DNA of 64,000 nucleotides, from assembly GCF_000308695.1 (NCBI RefSeq), contig NZ_BAGG01000123.1, positions 157,745-221,744 on the forward strand, read 5' to 3'. How positions within the stretch are numbered: the first letter of the stretch is position 1; each line of letters starts with the position of its first letter. The position numbers and the translations under genes are program-made. The notes under the pieces were generated by a model. The model worked only from the letters and a program-made list of their open reading frames with translations, was not told the origin of the DNA and searched no databases. The DNA comes from Nocardia takedensis NBRC 100417. GTDB lineage: Bacteria; Actinomycetota; Actinomycetes; Mycobacteriales; Mycobacteriaceae. Of the stretch, positions 25,623 to 35,169 are shown piece by piece.

Positions 25623-26360
25623 CTAGCCGCTGCCCGTCCCCACCATGTTCGCGTAGGCGGCCAGATCGCCTTGCGCGCCGCTGTAGACGTTGACGTCGGT
25701 GGGGCCGAAGATGCCGGGGATCGATCCGTCGTCGGTCATCTGCCAGAAGGTCCAGGTCGGCCAGCCGCCGGGGACCTCGGGTTGGTCGTTGCCCCGGTAG
25801 TCGGCGATCCACAGCGGGTAGGCGGTGAACTGGTCGGTGTTCGCCATCGCCGTCTTCCAGAAGTTCGGGTAGGTGTAGACGATCGGCATTCGGCCGGTCA
25901 GCGTCCTGACCGTGTTCAGATAGCGGTGCGTCCAGTCGATGAGCGCGCCGGGCGGCAGGCCGCCGGAATGTTCCAGGTCGAGCACCGGCGGCAGGTCCAG
26001 CGGCCCGTTCTGGCCCAGGACGGTGGCCGCGTAGAGGGCGGCCTGCGGTTCGGGCGGCAACTGCGGGCGCGCGTAGTGGTAGGTGCCGCGGGCCACGCCC
26101 GCCGCGCGCATCAGCAGACTGTCGGGCACGAAATACGGGTTGACGTAGCTCAATCCCTCGGTGGCCTTCACCATCGCGAACTGGTGACCGGACCGGCGCA
26201 CCGCGAACCAGTCGATCAACCGGCCGTCGATGTGCTGCCACGAGGAGACATCCGGTCCGACGGGCGCGGTGTGGGCCGTGCCGGTGGCGGTGAGCAGGCC
26301 GCCGAGCGTGGCGGCGGACAGGGCGAGCACGCGCAGCGATCTCCAGCGGGACCTGTTCAT
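25623..26360 (-). CDS. Secreted GH25 lysozyme-like hydrolase
   Basis: A 245-residue secreted protein: signal peptide (Arg-rich start, cleavage near THA-AP), then a GH25 muramidase barrel. GH25 landmarks are GPDVSSWQH, FAMVKATEGLSYVNP, GTYHYARP, the catalytic DLEHSG, TYPNFW and TFWQMTD. It would cleave N-acetylmuramyl bonds in peptidoglycan. It converges on leuS with 12 bp between the stops. ATG 26360 is chosen; an upstream in-frame start adds three residues. Confidence 0.92.
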   Translation of the reverse strand: MNRSRWRSLRVLALSAATLGGLLTATGTAHTAPVGPDVSSWQHIDGRLIDWFAVRRSGHQFAMVKATEGLSYVNPYFVPDSLLMRAAGVARGTYHYARPQLPPEPQAALYAATVLGQNGPLDLPPVLDLEHSGGLPPGALIDWTHRYLNTVRTLTGRMPIVYTYPNFWKTAMANTDQFTAYPLWIADYRGNDQPEVPGGWPTWTFWQMTDDGSIPGIFGPTDVNVYSGAQGDLAAYANMVGTGSG

Positions 26361-26439
26361 GCCGGCCAACGATAGCCAATGGCTTTCACCGTGACCAGGG
26401 CGACCTTTGCCGACCGATCGCCGGTTTATCTCCGAGCGC

Positions 26440-27777
26440 TCACCCGAGCCAGTCGAGGACCGAGGCCGCCGTCCAGGACTGCTGCATACTGCCCAGCGGT
26501 TCGCCCGTGAACGGTTCGTAGTATTCGGCGAAACTGCCGTCGCTGGCCTGCCGCAGCCCTTCCGCGCGCAGCATGAACGCGCGCTCGGCCCAGCCGCGAC
26601 GGGCGAAGACCCAGGAGAACAGCCAGCTCATCACCGGCCACACCGGGCCGCGCCAGTACTCGCGGGCGCGGAAATCCCTGGACACCGGCGAGGTCGAGGG
26701 CGGCAGCGCGTACCGCAGATCCGGATGACCGCAGTAGCGCGGCCCCTCGAACAGCCGCAACAGGGCGCGTTCGGTGTCGCGGGGCAGGCCGCCGCACAGC
26801 AGCGGCGCGAACACCGCCAAGGTCTCGGTGGTGATCCAGCGCTGGGCGCGCACGTCGAAATCGCGGGCCGCGCCGGTGCGGGCGTCGGCCGTCTCGACGA
26901 CGCCCGCGCGGAACCGGTCGGCCCAGCCGTAGAGGTCGCGGACGTCGGCGTTGGGCTGTTTGTACTCCTCGCCGATATTGGCCAGCACCTCGCAGGCCAA
27001 CGCGAAGATCGCGGTGACGAACACGTCCTCGACCGCGAAACTCATGCTCGAGGCCAGCAGGTAGTCGTCGTAGCCCGCGCGCCGCATCTGTTCGACCAAC
27101 CACATGTAGCGGTCGTATTCGCGGTCGCTGGGGCGTTGCGAGGTGTCGGAGATGATGACCGTGTCCTCGCGCTTGTACGGCGGCAGATCGCCCGGGACGA
27201 CATTCGCGTAGGCCCGATCCCAGCGCGGCGAGTTGTCCATGCCGGATTCCCAGCCGTGGTAGAGGGTGATCCGGCCGTTCTCCTTGGGGTCGCGGGCGTG
27301 CGCGAGCCAGCGGTGCCAGCGCACCAGATCCGGCCAGCGCCGGTTCAGGAACTCCTCGGCCACCGCGCGGGTGCCGCGGCCGTGCCTGCGCGAATGGTCG
27401 AGGATGCGCTGGACGGCGATGGCGTGCACGGGCGGCTGGGTGATGCCGGAGGTGTCCGGCCCGGCTGGGGCGTTGACCGCGAGTTTGCGGCATTCCCAGC
27501 GGGCCGGGCCGGGGAAGTAGCCGTCGACGCCGTTGGCGAACACGATGTGCGGGATCATGCCGTTCTTCCACTGCGCCGAGAGCAGGGTGTCCATCTCGAT
27601 CACGGCGCGTTCCACGCTCAGCGGCGCCAATCCGACCGAGACGAAGGCGGCGTCCCAACTCCACATGTGCGGGTAGAGCCGGGGCGCGGCACTGGTCATG
27701 GTGCCCAGATCGTTGCCACGCAGCAGGTAGGCGGCGCGGGCCGCGAGCTGCGTGGGGGTGAACCCCGGATGAGTCAT
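26440..27777 (-). CDS. GH63-type glucosylglycerate hydrolase-like protein
   Basis: A 445-residue (alpha/alpha)6-barrel glycoside hydrolase. Segments such as LYPHMWSWDAAFVSVGLA, YHGWESGMDNSPRWD, REYWRGPVWPVMSWL and FAEYYEPFTGEPLGSMQQSWTAA are characteristic of GH63 mannosylglycerate/glucosylglycerate hydrolases. Length and motifs fit the mycobacterial GgH type, which splits glucosylglycerate to glucose and glycerate during recovery from nitrogen limitation. The conserved Asp and Glu residues are in place. Substrate assignment is by family resemblance only. No signal peptide, so cytosolic. Confidence 0.8.
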   Translation of the reverse strand: MTHPGFTPTQLAARAAYLLRGNDLGTMTSAAPRLYPHMWSWDAAFVSVGLAPLSVERAVIEMDTLLSAQWKNGMIPHIVFANGVDGYFPGPARWECRKLAVNAPAGPDTSGITQPPVHAIAVQRILDHSRRHGRGTRAVAEEFLNRRWPDLVRWHRWLAHARDPKENGRITLYHGWESGMDNSPRWDRAYANVVPGDLPPYKREDTVIISDTSQRPSDREYDRYMWLVEQMRRAGYDDYLLASSMSFAVEDVFVTAIFALACEVLANIGEEYKQPNADVRDLYGWADRFRAGVVETADARTGAARDFDVRAQRWITTETLAVFAPLLCGGLPRDTERALLRLFEGPRYCGHPDLRYALPPSTSPVSRDFRAREYWRGPVWPVMSWLFSWVFARRGWAERAFMLRAEGLRQASDGSFAEYYEPFTGEPLGSMQQSWTAASVLDWLG

Positions 27778-28014
27778 CCCCCTATTCTGCGATGACACCC
27801 GCAAGTACGCCCGTTCAGCGGGACGTGGCGCGGACGACACCTCGTGCCGGCCTCGGTCGATCGGCAGGTATCCGGACCTCACTCGCGCATGCCCCGTCCC
27901 GTGGGAGATTCTTTCCGACGTTATGCGTGCATCGTTCGCGGCGGCTCCGGCGTTGCGGAATCCGGGTCCCGACTTCCGGGAACGGCCGAAACGGGCAACC
28001 ACTACGGTGGGCCC

Positions 28015-28710
28015 ATGACCTCCGCCGTCACCAGCACGCCGAAGCCGACCGCCCTGATCACCGGTGCGAGTCGCGGTCTCGGCGCGGCCATCGCCCGAGA
28101 ACTGGCCCCCTGCCACGAATTGCTGCTCGGCGCGCGGTCGCGGGAGTCGCTGGGCGGGATCCTCGCGGAGTTGCCGGAGGCGACGCCGTGGCCGGTCGAG
28201 CTGACCGACTATCCCGCGGTGGCCGCCGCGGCGGCGGGCATCGGACGACTGGACGTGTTGGTGCACAACGCGGGGATCGCGGATCTGGGCACGATCGCGG
28301 ACTCGTCGGTCGAGCAGTGGCGGAACACGGTGGAGGCCAACCTCATCGCGGTCGCCGAGCTGACCAGGGTGCTGCTGCCCGCGTTGCGCGCCGCCGACGG
28401 CCATGTGGTGCTGATCAATTCGGGGGCGGGTCTGCGCGCGCATCCGGGGTGGGCGAGTTACGCCGCGAGCAAATTCGGTCTGCGCGCGTTCGGCGACGCG
28501 CTACGTCAGGAGGAGCCGGCGCTGCGCGTCACCTCGATCCATCCCGGGCGCGTCGACACCGACATGCAGCGCGAGATCATCGCGGGCGAGGGTCGCGACT
28601 ACCGGCCCGAGGAATTCCTGCGGCCCGAGACGGTGGCCATCGCGGTCCGGCAGGCGATCGAGACTCCGCGCGACGGGCATCCGACCGAGATCGTGCTGCG
28701 GCCCTACTGA
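28015..28710 (+). CDS. Short-chain dehydrogenase/reductase
   Basis: A 231-residue classical SDR with the nucleotide-binding TGASRGLG (residues 16-23), the structural HNAG motif and the catalytic pair Y149-K153 in SYAASK. The C-terminal segment SIHPGRVDTDM is also typical. It presumably reduces a carbonyl using NAD(P)H; the substrate is unknown. ATG 28015 is the likely start; longer in-frame starts add Arg-rich residues lacking homology. The downstream gap carries a short duplication (GAGTTCCCGACACC twice, about 28722-28750). Confidence 0.9.
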   Translation: MTSAVTSTPKPTALITGASRGLGAAIARELAPCHELLLGARSRESLGGILAELPEATPWPVELTDYPAVAAAAAGIGRLDVLVHNAGIADLGTIADSSVEQWRNTVEANLIAVAELTRVLLPALRAADGHVVLINSGAGLRAHPGWASYAASKFGLRAFGDALRQEEPALRVTSIHPGRVDTDMQREIIAGEGRDYRPEEFLRPETVAIAVRQAIETPRDGHPTEIVLRPY

Positions 28711-28984
28711 GGCCGCGACCGAGTTCCCGACACCGAGTTCCCGACACCGACTGCTCGGCGACGGCGCGCGCCCGCGACGGCAGGCACCCCGGCCGCGTCC
28801 CGAGCCCGGGGTCACTCGGCGTTCAGCGTCCGATATGTCTCGGTTCGCTCACGTGTGCGCGGCGGTTAACCGAATGGTCGGAATGCGCCGATAGAGTGCC
28901 GCCTGTTCATCCGTCCGTCGCACACCCCGGCTCTCCCACCTGCGACGGGACACCGATCCGAGCGGACCCCGAAGGTATGTGATC

Positions 28985-29782
28985 GTGGAACGACGTCGTT
29001 TGCTGACGCTGCTGGCGGCAGGTACCGCCGTGGCGTTGACCGGGTGCGCGGTGGCCGAGGGCGACCCGCTCCGGAGCGGCTCCGCCGGGGACATCCCCCT
29101 GCCGCCCGCGCCGGGCCCCACGACTCCGCTCCTGCCGCCACCGTCCGGCGTGCGGACCCCGATCCCGGCGGGCACCATCACCGCCCTGCCCGGACCCGGC
29201 ACGAATATGGCGCTCACCGTGGACGACGGCGCGAGCCCGGAGGTGGTCGGCGCGTACATCCGCTTCGCCCGCGACACGGGCGCGCGGTTCACCTTCTTCG
29301 TCACCGCCTACTACGACTCCTGGAACCTGCACCGCGACGCGCTGCGCCCCTTGGTGGACTCCGGCCAGATCCAACTCGCCAACCACACCTGGGATCACGC
29401 CGACCTCACCGCGATCTCCGCGAGCGCGGTCGCGAGCCAACTCCAACGCGCGAAGACCTACCTGCGCGACGCCTTCGGCGTGGACGGCACCCCCTACTTC
29501 CGGCCGCCCTTCGGCAGGCACAACGCCACCGTCGACCGTGTCGCCGCCGACCTCGGCTACACCGTCCCGACCATGTGGTACGGCTCGCTGTCGGACTCCG
29601 GGGTGATCACCGAGGAATACCTGATCGCCTGCGCTCGGGAGTATTTCACCCCGCAGACCATCGTCATCGGACACGCCAACGCGCCCGCGGTGACCCACTG
29701 CTACGGCCAACTCGTGGACATCATCCGCGAGCGCCACCTGTCGATGGTCACCTTGAACGACGTCCTGCTCCCGCCGCGCTGA
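28985..29782 (+). CDS. Polysaccharide deacetylase lipoprotein (NodB domain)
   Basis: A 265-residue exported protein. ERRRLLTLLAAG followed by a lipobox LTGC suggests a Tat-type lipoprotein signal. After a Pro-rich linker, the NodB domain shows motif 1 TVDDGA (two Asp), motif 2 NHTWDH (two His metal ligands) and motif 3 RPPFG. It probably removes acetyl groups from a cell-envelope polysaccharide or peptidoglycan. GTG 28985 is preferred over GTG 28979 because GAAGG is nine bases upstream. Confidence 0.88.
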   Translation: MERRRLLTLLAAGTAVALTGCAVAEGDPLRSGSAGDIPLPPAPGPTTPLLPPPSGVRTPIPAGTITALPGPGTNMALTVDDGASPEVVGAYIRFARDTGARFTFFVTAYYDSWNLHRDALRPLVDSGQIQLANHTWDHADLTAISASAVASQLQRAKTYLRDAFGVDGTPYFRPPFGRHNATVDRVAADLGYTVPTMWYGSLSDSGVITEEYLIACAREYFTPQTIVIGHANAPAVTHCYGQLVDIIRERHLSMVTLNDVLLPPR

Positions 29783-29821
29783 GCCGAGAACACCTGTCGG
29801 ACTACAGTGTCCACCGACAAC

Positions 29822-29850
29822 GAAGGGAGCGCGCCGCCCGCGAGCGACGC
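29822..29850. terminator. Imperfect bidirectional hairpin
   Basis: GAAGGG pairs with CCCTTC and GCGCG with CGCGC around a 14-base loop, with small bulges. It lies between the convergent deacetylase and phoX genes. Confidence 0.5.
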
Positions 29851-29868
29851 GCCCCCCTTCCCGCCGGA

Positions 29869-31944
29869 CTAGACGCCGATGCGGCCGTTGGGCTTCCAGA
29901 CCACCGCTACCGACGGACGCGGCTGGGAAGCGCCGCCGTCCGGCCAGTGCGACAGCGGGTTCTCCGGGGACGCGTCATCGGCTTCGCCGGGATGCTGCAC
30001 GCAGACGATCACCCGCGATTCGGTGACGATCGGACCGCAGGTCTCCGCACCGCGCGGAACGGTCAGGAACTGCTTGGTCTGACCGCGGTTCGGGCCGTCG
30101 AGCACCACCGAGAACAGGCCGTCGTTGCTCTTGAGGGCGTTGCCGTCGGTGGAGATCCACAGGTTGCCGTACGGATCGAAAGCCAGATTGTCCGGGCAGG
30201 AGATCGGGCTGACCTTGGTCTTGTCGTAGCCGGCGAAGTAGGTGTCGGCGGCCGCCGGGTCACCGCAGACCAGCAGCAGCGACCAGGTGAACTCGGTGCC
30301 CGCGTGGTCGTCGTCGATCTCCAGGATCTGACCGTTCTTGTTCAGCTTGCGCGGGTTGGCCTCGTCGGGGCCCGCGGACTTCTCGTCCTTGCCGCGGTTG
30401 TCGTTGTTGGTCAGCGCCACATACACCTTGCCGGTGTAGGGGTTGGCCTCGAAATCCTCGGGGCGGTCCATCTTGGTCGCGCCGACCTTGTCGGCCGCCA
30501 ACCGGGTGAACACCGCGACCTCCTCGGCCGAGAACCCGTCCACCAGCGACTTGCCCTTGCCGTCCGCGCCGGTCTCCAGCAGCGGAATCCACTGGCCCTT
30601 GCCGGTGAAGCCCTTGTCGGAGGGCACCGTGCCGGAGCCGTCGATCTTGTCGGGATGATCGCCGGTCAGCTTGGCCACGTAGAGGGTGCCCTGCGCGAGG
30701 ATGCCCATGTTGTGGCGGGTCGCGGACTGGCCGGCGCCCGACTGCATCTTGCGCGAGGAGATGAACTTGTACATGTAGTCGAACCGCTCGTCGTCACCGG
30801 TGTAGGAGACGACCTCGCCGTTCTTGGTGATGTAGATGGTCGCGCCCTCGTGCTTGAGCCTGCCGAGCGCGGAATGCTTGACCGGGGTGGAGGTGGGGTC
30901 CCACGGGTCGATCTCGACGACGTAGCCGAACCGGTTGGGCTCGTTGGGTTCCTGCGCCATGTCGAAACGCTTGTCGGTGCGCTCCCACTGGTTCGGGGTG
31001 GTCGCGCCCTTGGGGAAGCCGTAACGCTTGCTGCGCGGCTTGTCCAGCGGATCGCTGACCTTGTCGCCGTTGGCGAAGTAGCCGTTGAAGTTCTCCTCAC
31101 CGGAAAGCACCGTGCCCCAGGGGGTCACGCCGCCCGCGCAGTTGGCGAAGGTACCGAGCACCTTCTTGCCGGAGGGGTCGGCGGTGGTCTTGGTGAACAG
31201 GCTGCCCGCGGCCGGACCGGTGATCTCGAATTCGGTCTCGGCGGTGATCCGGCGGTTGTACTTGCCGAACACCGGGGTCAGCTTGCCGCTGCCGGATTCG
31301 CTCTTGACCTCGATCACGGTCAGGCCGTGCGCGACCTTGGTGATGGCGATCTGCTCGTCGGTGGGCGCGTCCTTGTTGTAGCCCTTGAACATCTGCGGAC
31401 CGGTGGTGTACTCGTGATTGACCACCAGCAGGAACGAATCGGGCTGTCCCTCGATGGGCAGCAGCGCGGCGAAATCGTTGTTGTACCCGAACTGCTTGGC
31501 CTGCGCGGCCGGCGTCTGGCGGTCGAAGTCGAAGGCGGGCGCGTCGGCGAAAACCGGGTCGCCCCAGCGGATGACGACCGACTGCTGGTAGCCCTGCGGC
31601 ACCACCAGCGCGTCGTCCTTGTTCGGGGCGACGGCGGCGAAGTCGGTGCCGGTGCCCGCGCTACCGGCGGGCGTGTAGGTGGGGGTGACGGCGTCGGCGG
31701 ACTCGTCGTCGCCACCGCAGGCGGCCAGCGCGCCGCCGACACCGACGGCCAGCACGGCGGCCGCACCGCCCTTGATCAGGCCGCGGCGGTTCAGGGAGGC
31801 GACGATGTCACCGAAGTAGGCGCCGTCGGAGGTGTTCGGGGCCTCGTGGAAACAGGCGTTGCCGCACTTGTATTCGCACGTGAGGTTCGCGCGGCCGGAC
31901 TGGCCGTCGTGTTTCACGAAAAGGGCGAGGGGTTTCGACTTCAC
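29869..31944 (-). CDS. phoX: PhoX-family alkaline phosphatase (DUF839), Tat-exported
   Basis: A 691-residue secreted phosphatase expected to release phosphate from organic phosphoesters. An N-terminal ~55-residue extension with TCEYKCGNACFHE is followed by a twin-arginine signal NRRGLIKGG and an apparent lipobox LAACGG. The DUF839 body includes LLVVNHEYT, CAGGVTPWGTVLSGEENFNGYF, GYVVEIDP and FDPYGNLWISTDG, which supply the Fe/Ca ligands of the PhoX centre. GTG 31944 with GGGAG just upstream is the chosen start. With phnDCE some 8 kb away it suggests a local theme of phosphorus acquisition. Confidence 0.93.
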   Translation of the reverse strand: MKSKPLALFVKHDGQSGRANLTCEYKCGNACFHEAPNTSDGAYFGDIVASLNRRGLIKGGAAAVLAVGVGGALAACGGDDESADAVTPTYTPAGSAGTGTDFAAVAPNKDDALVVPQGYQQSVVIRWGDPVFADAPAFDFDRQTPAAQAKQFGYNNDFAALLPIEGQPDSFLLVVNHEYTTGPQMFKGYNKDAPTDEQIAITKVAHGLTVIEVKSESGSGKLTPVFGKYNRRITAETEFEITGPAAGSLFTKTTADPSGKKVLGTFANCAGGVTPWGTVLSGEENFNGYFANGDKVSDPLDKPRSKRYGFPKGATTPNQWERTDKRFDMAQEPNEPNRFGYVVEIDPWDPTSTPVKHSALGRLKHEGATIYITKNGEVVSYTGDDERFDYMYKFISSRKMQSGAGQSATRHNMGILAQGTLYVAKLTGDHPDKIDGSGTVPSDKGFTGKGQWIPLLETGADGKGKSLVDGFSAEEVAVFTRLAADKVGATKMDRPEDFEANPYTGKVYVALTNNDNRGKDEKSAGPDEANPRKLNKNGQILEIDDDHAGTEFTWSLLLVCGDPAAADTYFAGYDKTKVSPISCPDNLAFDPYGNLWISTDGNALKSNDGLFSVVLDGPNRGQTKQFLTVPRGAETCGPIVTESRVIVCVQHPGEADDASPENPLSHWPDGGASQPRPSVAVVWKPNGRIGV

Positions 31945-32036
31945 GGTGACTCCCGGGTAGGTCCGACGCGCCGCACGGTAAACGCCTGACACTATCCGTA
32001 GGAAAAGCCGGGGTGAACGACCGGACAATTAGGTAA

Positions 32037-32054
32037 CCCTCAGTTAGCTGAGGG
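32037..32054. promoter_or_regulatory. Inverted repeat upstream of phoX
   Basis: CCCTCAG-TTAG-CTGAGGG, a perfect 7-bp stem with a 4-base loop, 93 bp before the phoX start. It may be an operator or the terminator of the gene to its right, which is transcribed on the same strand and ends at 32206. It does not match a phosphate-box consensus that I know. Confidence 0.4.
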
Positions 32055-32205
32055 GGTGCGGACGCAAGGAACCCGGTGTCCGCTGGGGCGCGGGCACCGG
32101 GTCCGGTGGGGCCCTCTCGTCGGGTCTCGGGTGGTGGGGATTCGGGTCGTGGAGAGTCCGGTCGCGGGATTCGGATCGTCGGGACGGCGAAGGGGGCGGC
32201 GGGGC

Positions 32206-33003
32206 TCAGGCATTGACCGGAAGCGACAGCACGACCTCCCGCTCGTTCTCGGGCAGGTAGTGCACCTGCACGATCCGGCCGACCTGGACGTAGCCCACCG
32301 CGGTCGGCGGGAGGAACTTCTCCACCCGGGTGCCGAAGGTCGAACCGTCCGGGCGGGTCACCATCAGCGTGACCTCGACCTTGGAATGTCCGTCGCGGAT
32401 CTCGCCCGGCACCGCCAGCGCCTGCACGACGCCCTGGGCCCGGACCCCGCGCTCGGCGATGTCGAGCTTCTCCGGCGTGGTGAACCCCTTGCGGATCATC
32501 GACTGGTTCATCGCCCGCTGCGCCTCGGCGCCGTTGCCGGACAGGTCGACCTCGACCTTGTCGGTGCGGTCCGGCAGGTAGCGCACCGGCAGCACCACGC
32601 CGGGACGCAGCAGCGCCAGTTCGGTCAGCGGCACGATCATCCGCGCCGTGGAACGGAACACCTTGCCGTCCGCGCCCTCGACGCTGAATTCGATGCGCAC
32701 CTGCGGCTGGTCATTGAGGGTGACGCCGGTGTGGCGGAACGAGCGCACGGTGCCCAGACCCATCAGGCCGCCGCGGAATTCGGTGCTGTTCAGGCCGGTC
32801 AGCGCGGGCATGATGCCGTCGCCGGTGAAGGCGAACACGATCGGCACCACGGTCAGGGCGATGATCGGCAGGGACATCTGCCAGCCCACCCAGCCCATGT
32901 AGGCGGGGAAGAAGTCGTCCTCGTAGGTCAGGCCGGTCCAGAGGTAGTAGGCGATCGCCAGGACGCCGAAGGCGACGGCGAGGGAGCGGGCGGTGTTCTT
33001 CAT
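32206..33003 (-). CDS. Membrane protein with duplicated beta domain (DUF3592-like)
   Basis: A 265-residue protein. Two N-terminal hydrophobic helices (about residues 8-25 and 42-62) precede two similar beta-rich repeats, about 85-155 and 170-262. The repeats end alike: GVVLPVRYLPDRTDKVEVDL and GRIVQVHYLPENEREVVLSL. This pattern recalls DUF3592. No catalytic motif is visible. It is followed on the same strand by phoX after 261 bp of G-rich sequence and preceded by an LpqH-type lipoprotein gene. The role is unknown. Confidence 0.8.
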   Translation of the reverse strand: MKNTARSLAVAFGVLAIAYYLWTGLTYEDDFFPAYMGWVGWQMSLPIIALTVVPIVFAFTGDGIMPALTGLNSTEFRGGLMGLGTVRSFRHTGVTLNDQPQVRIEFSVEGADGKVFRSTARMIVPLTELALLRPGVVLPVRYLPDRTDKVEVDLSGNGAEAQRAMNQSMIRKGFTTPEKLDIAERGVRAQGVVQALAVPGEIRDGHSKVEVTLMVTRPDGSTFGTRVEKFLPPTAVGYVQVGRIVQVHYLPENEREVVLSLPVNA

Positions 33004-33109
33004 GGTTGTTCCTGGTGGGGGTTGGGGAGGGGTGGGGATGAAATGGGTCGCACTCGAATCCGCGCCCCGCGCTCCTCGGGCGGGGCGCGGAATTCGAGGC
33101 GAGCGGACA

Positions 33110-33646
33110 TCAGCCGACGATGGTCGAGCAGGCGAAGGTGATGTCGAACTTGGAGGTGCTGGGGCCGGCCAGCGGGTTGGTCATGTCGGGGGCGCCGACA
33201 CCCTCGCCGGTCACCTTGTAGGTGTTGCCGTCCTTGACCACCTTGGCCGAACCGCCCGAGCCCGCGCCGAAGGCGACCGCGTAAGGCATGCCGTTGGAGC
33301 CGCCCTTGCTGCCCGCGATGCCGACCGCCTGCACGGTGTCGCCCTCGAGGGTGGCGCTCACGCTGAGCTGGCCGTAGGTGGCGTTGGCGTTGTCGGTCAG
33401 GGCCAGCGCCAGGGTGCCGCCCTGCTTGACGCAGGTGGTGTCGAACTTGCCGTCGAAAGCCTTGCCGTCGACCGCGGCCGCCGACTTGCCGCCCGCGGGG
33501 GCGACCGGAGCCGCCGAGGTGCCGGGCTGGGCCGACGAGCTCGGGGAGGCGCTCGTGCCTGCGTCGTCGCTGCATCCGGTGACGAGCAGGGCCAGCGCGG
33601 CGGCGGCGGCGACGGTGGTGGCGGCGAGGCGGGTGCTGGTGATCAT
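33110..33646 (-). CDS. lpqH: LpqH-type lipoprotein antigen (19 kDa family)
   Basis: A 178-residue lipoprotein with a signal peptide and lipobox VTGC. A Ser/Ala/Pro-rich linker to about residue 55 follows. The C-terminal domain has the LpqH pattern with two conserved cysteines (TTCVKQGG and TFACSTIVG), GNTYKVTGEG and DMTNP, as in the mycobacterial 19 kDa antigen. It is probably exposed at the cell surface. The membrane protein downstream starts 106 bp away and may be co-transcribed. Divergent to the CHAT operon. Confidence 0.9.
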   Translation of the reverse strand: MITSTRLAATTVAAAAALALLVTGCSDDAGTSASPSSSAQPGTSAAPVAPAGGKSAAAVDGKAFDGKFDTTCVKQGGTLALALTDNANATYGQLSVSATLEGDTVQAVGIAGSKGGSNGMPYAVAFGAGSGGSAKVVKDGNTYKVTGEGVGAPDMTNPLAGPSTSKFDITFACSTIVG

Positions 33647-33780
33647 GATGTCTTCCTTGTCTTTTCGGTTGGTGCGGCTCCTCGGTCGGTGCCGTTGAGA
33701 GAAATGTAGGAACGGCGCGCGCCCTACCGATCCCAGGTTTCGGCGGTGGCGTTCCCCGAAAACTCCGTTAACCTGGTCGA

Positions 33781-35169
33781 ATGCGACGACCGCGCGCCAT
33801 GGTGCTCGACGAGGTGTGGCGCGGACTCGACGGAGTCGAACCGCTCAGCGGCCCCGGCGGCGGCCCGCTGCGGCGCACCGTGAAGCTGCTGCTCGACCCG
33901 CTGGTGATCCGCCCGGTGCAGAACCCGAGTTGCGCGGGCGCGGTACTCACCGAGGACGGGGCCACCCTGCTCACCGCCCGCGTGCACGCCAACGCCGACG
34001 TCCTGCGCGCCACGGCGAACTGGTTCACCCTGCTCAAGCAGGTGCGCCGGGCGCTGCGCGTCACCGAGGGCAATCCGCAGGACCTGTACTTCCAGCGCTG
34101 CTTCGAACTCGCCACCACCCGCGGCCTGCCCGACCCCGACCGTGACCGCGCGGTCGCCGAGGAGAACCTGCGCGATATCCACGAATTCAGCGCGGGCCGC
34201 ACCACCCAGGCGCTCAAACAGCACGTCACCGACGAAGGTCGGGCGCGCGAACTCACCGCGCTGCTGGAAGTGGCGTGGCGGCGTCGCCCGGCCGCGCAGA
34301 CCCCCAGCGGAACCCACCTCGCCGCCCTCGCCGACCTGTTGGACGCGGCGGCCGACGCGCGGTGGGACGACGACGGCGGCGACGGGCAGGACCTGCTCGA
34401 CGATCTCGTCGCCGCCCACGCGGGCACCCATTCCGGCCTGGCGCTGTGGCAGCGCGAAGCCGGGCCGAGCGCCCGCGAACTCGGCCTCACCGCGCATCCG
34501 CTGCCCGAGCGGCCCGCCCTCGGCGCGTCCGCGTCCACCGCGAATCTCGGACTCCCCTTCGATCGCAGCGTCTACGAGCGGGTGTTCACCGTCCTGCAAG
34601 GGTCTACCGACCGCGCGGATCTGCCACCGGTCCCGGAACTGGTCACCGCGGAGATCGCGCGCAGTTGCGCGCCGTGGGCGTTGTTGGAGGAATCGCTGCG
34701 GGTCACCGCGGCGGCGGGCGCGGCACTGGCCGACGGGTTCGCGCCCATCGGCGCGCCCGCCCGGCTCAGCGCCGTCGACGGCACCACCACCAGGGCGCTG
34801 CCCGCACCGCCCGATCCGGACGGGCCGGGGTCCTCGGCACGCCGGGTCATCAACAGCCGCTGGCAGCGCGAGGCGTATGTACTCCAGGCGCGCCGCCTGG
34901 TGCTGGACGCGAACGCCGAACTCGCGCCGGACAATCCGCTCGAGGCCATCGCCGCCGAACTGCGCACTCCGTGGCGGCCCTACCTGCGTCGACTGTGGGT
35001 GCGGCTGCACGGGCGCGACTCCCGCGATATCGGCGTGCACGATCCCGACGAGCTGTGGGATCTGCTCGACGGGGTCGCGCGGTCGGTGATCCTTGACCAT
35101 CGCAGCCGGGTCAAGAACGCCCTGAGCGCCGAAACCGTCGCGAGCGCACCGGAATCGAGGGCCAGCTGA
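33781..35169 (+). CDS. Unknown protein A of the TPR-CHAT operon
   Basis: A 462-residue protein that I cannot place in a family. It has no signal peptide or membrane helix. Sequence suggests a mixed N-terminal part (about 1-75) and a mostly helical remainder, with a stretch rich in Asp and Gly near residue 200. WRRRPAAQ, RVINSRWQREAYVLQARRLVLDAN and WRPYLRRLWVRLHGRDSRDIG are Arg-rich helical segments near the C-terminal half. It is the first gene of the four-gene operon, and its stop overlaps the next start (TGATG). It could be the sensor or the protease target; nothing in the sequence decides. Confidence 0.85.
   Translation: MRRPRAMVLDEVWRGLDGVEPLSGPGGGPLRRTVKLLLDPLVIRPVQNPSCAGAVLTEDGATLLTARVHANADVLRATANWFTLLKQVRRALRVTEGNPQDLYFQRCFELATTRGLPDPDRDRAVAEENLRDIHEFSAGRTTQALKQHVTDEGRARELTALLEVAWRRRPAAQTPSGTHLAALADLLDAAADARWDDDGGDGQDLLDDLVAAHAGTHSGLALWQREAGPSARELGLTAHPLPERPALGASASTANLGLPFDRSVYERVFTVLQGSTDRADLPPVPELVTAEIARSCAPWALLEESLRVTAAAGAALADGFAPIGAPARLSAVDGTTTRALPAPPDPDGPGSSARRVINSRWQREAYVLQARRLVLDANAELAPDNPLEAIAAELRTPWRPYLRRLWVRLHGRDSRDIGVHDPDELWDLLDGVARSVILDHRSRVKNALSAETVASAPESRAS

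Noticed and set aside
29044..31989. A 981-codon plus-strand frame overlapping the deacetylase and opposite phoX
   Set aside because: It is antisense to a clear PhoX gene and composed of biased residues; no homology or start signal.
32031..32055. IdeR/DtxR iron box upstream of phoX
   Set aside because: TTAGGTAACC resembles half a box, but the second half does not fit; the perfect inverted repeat CCCTCAG/CTGAGGG explains the symmetry better.
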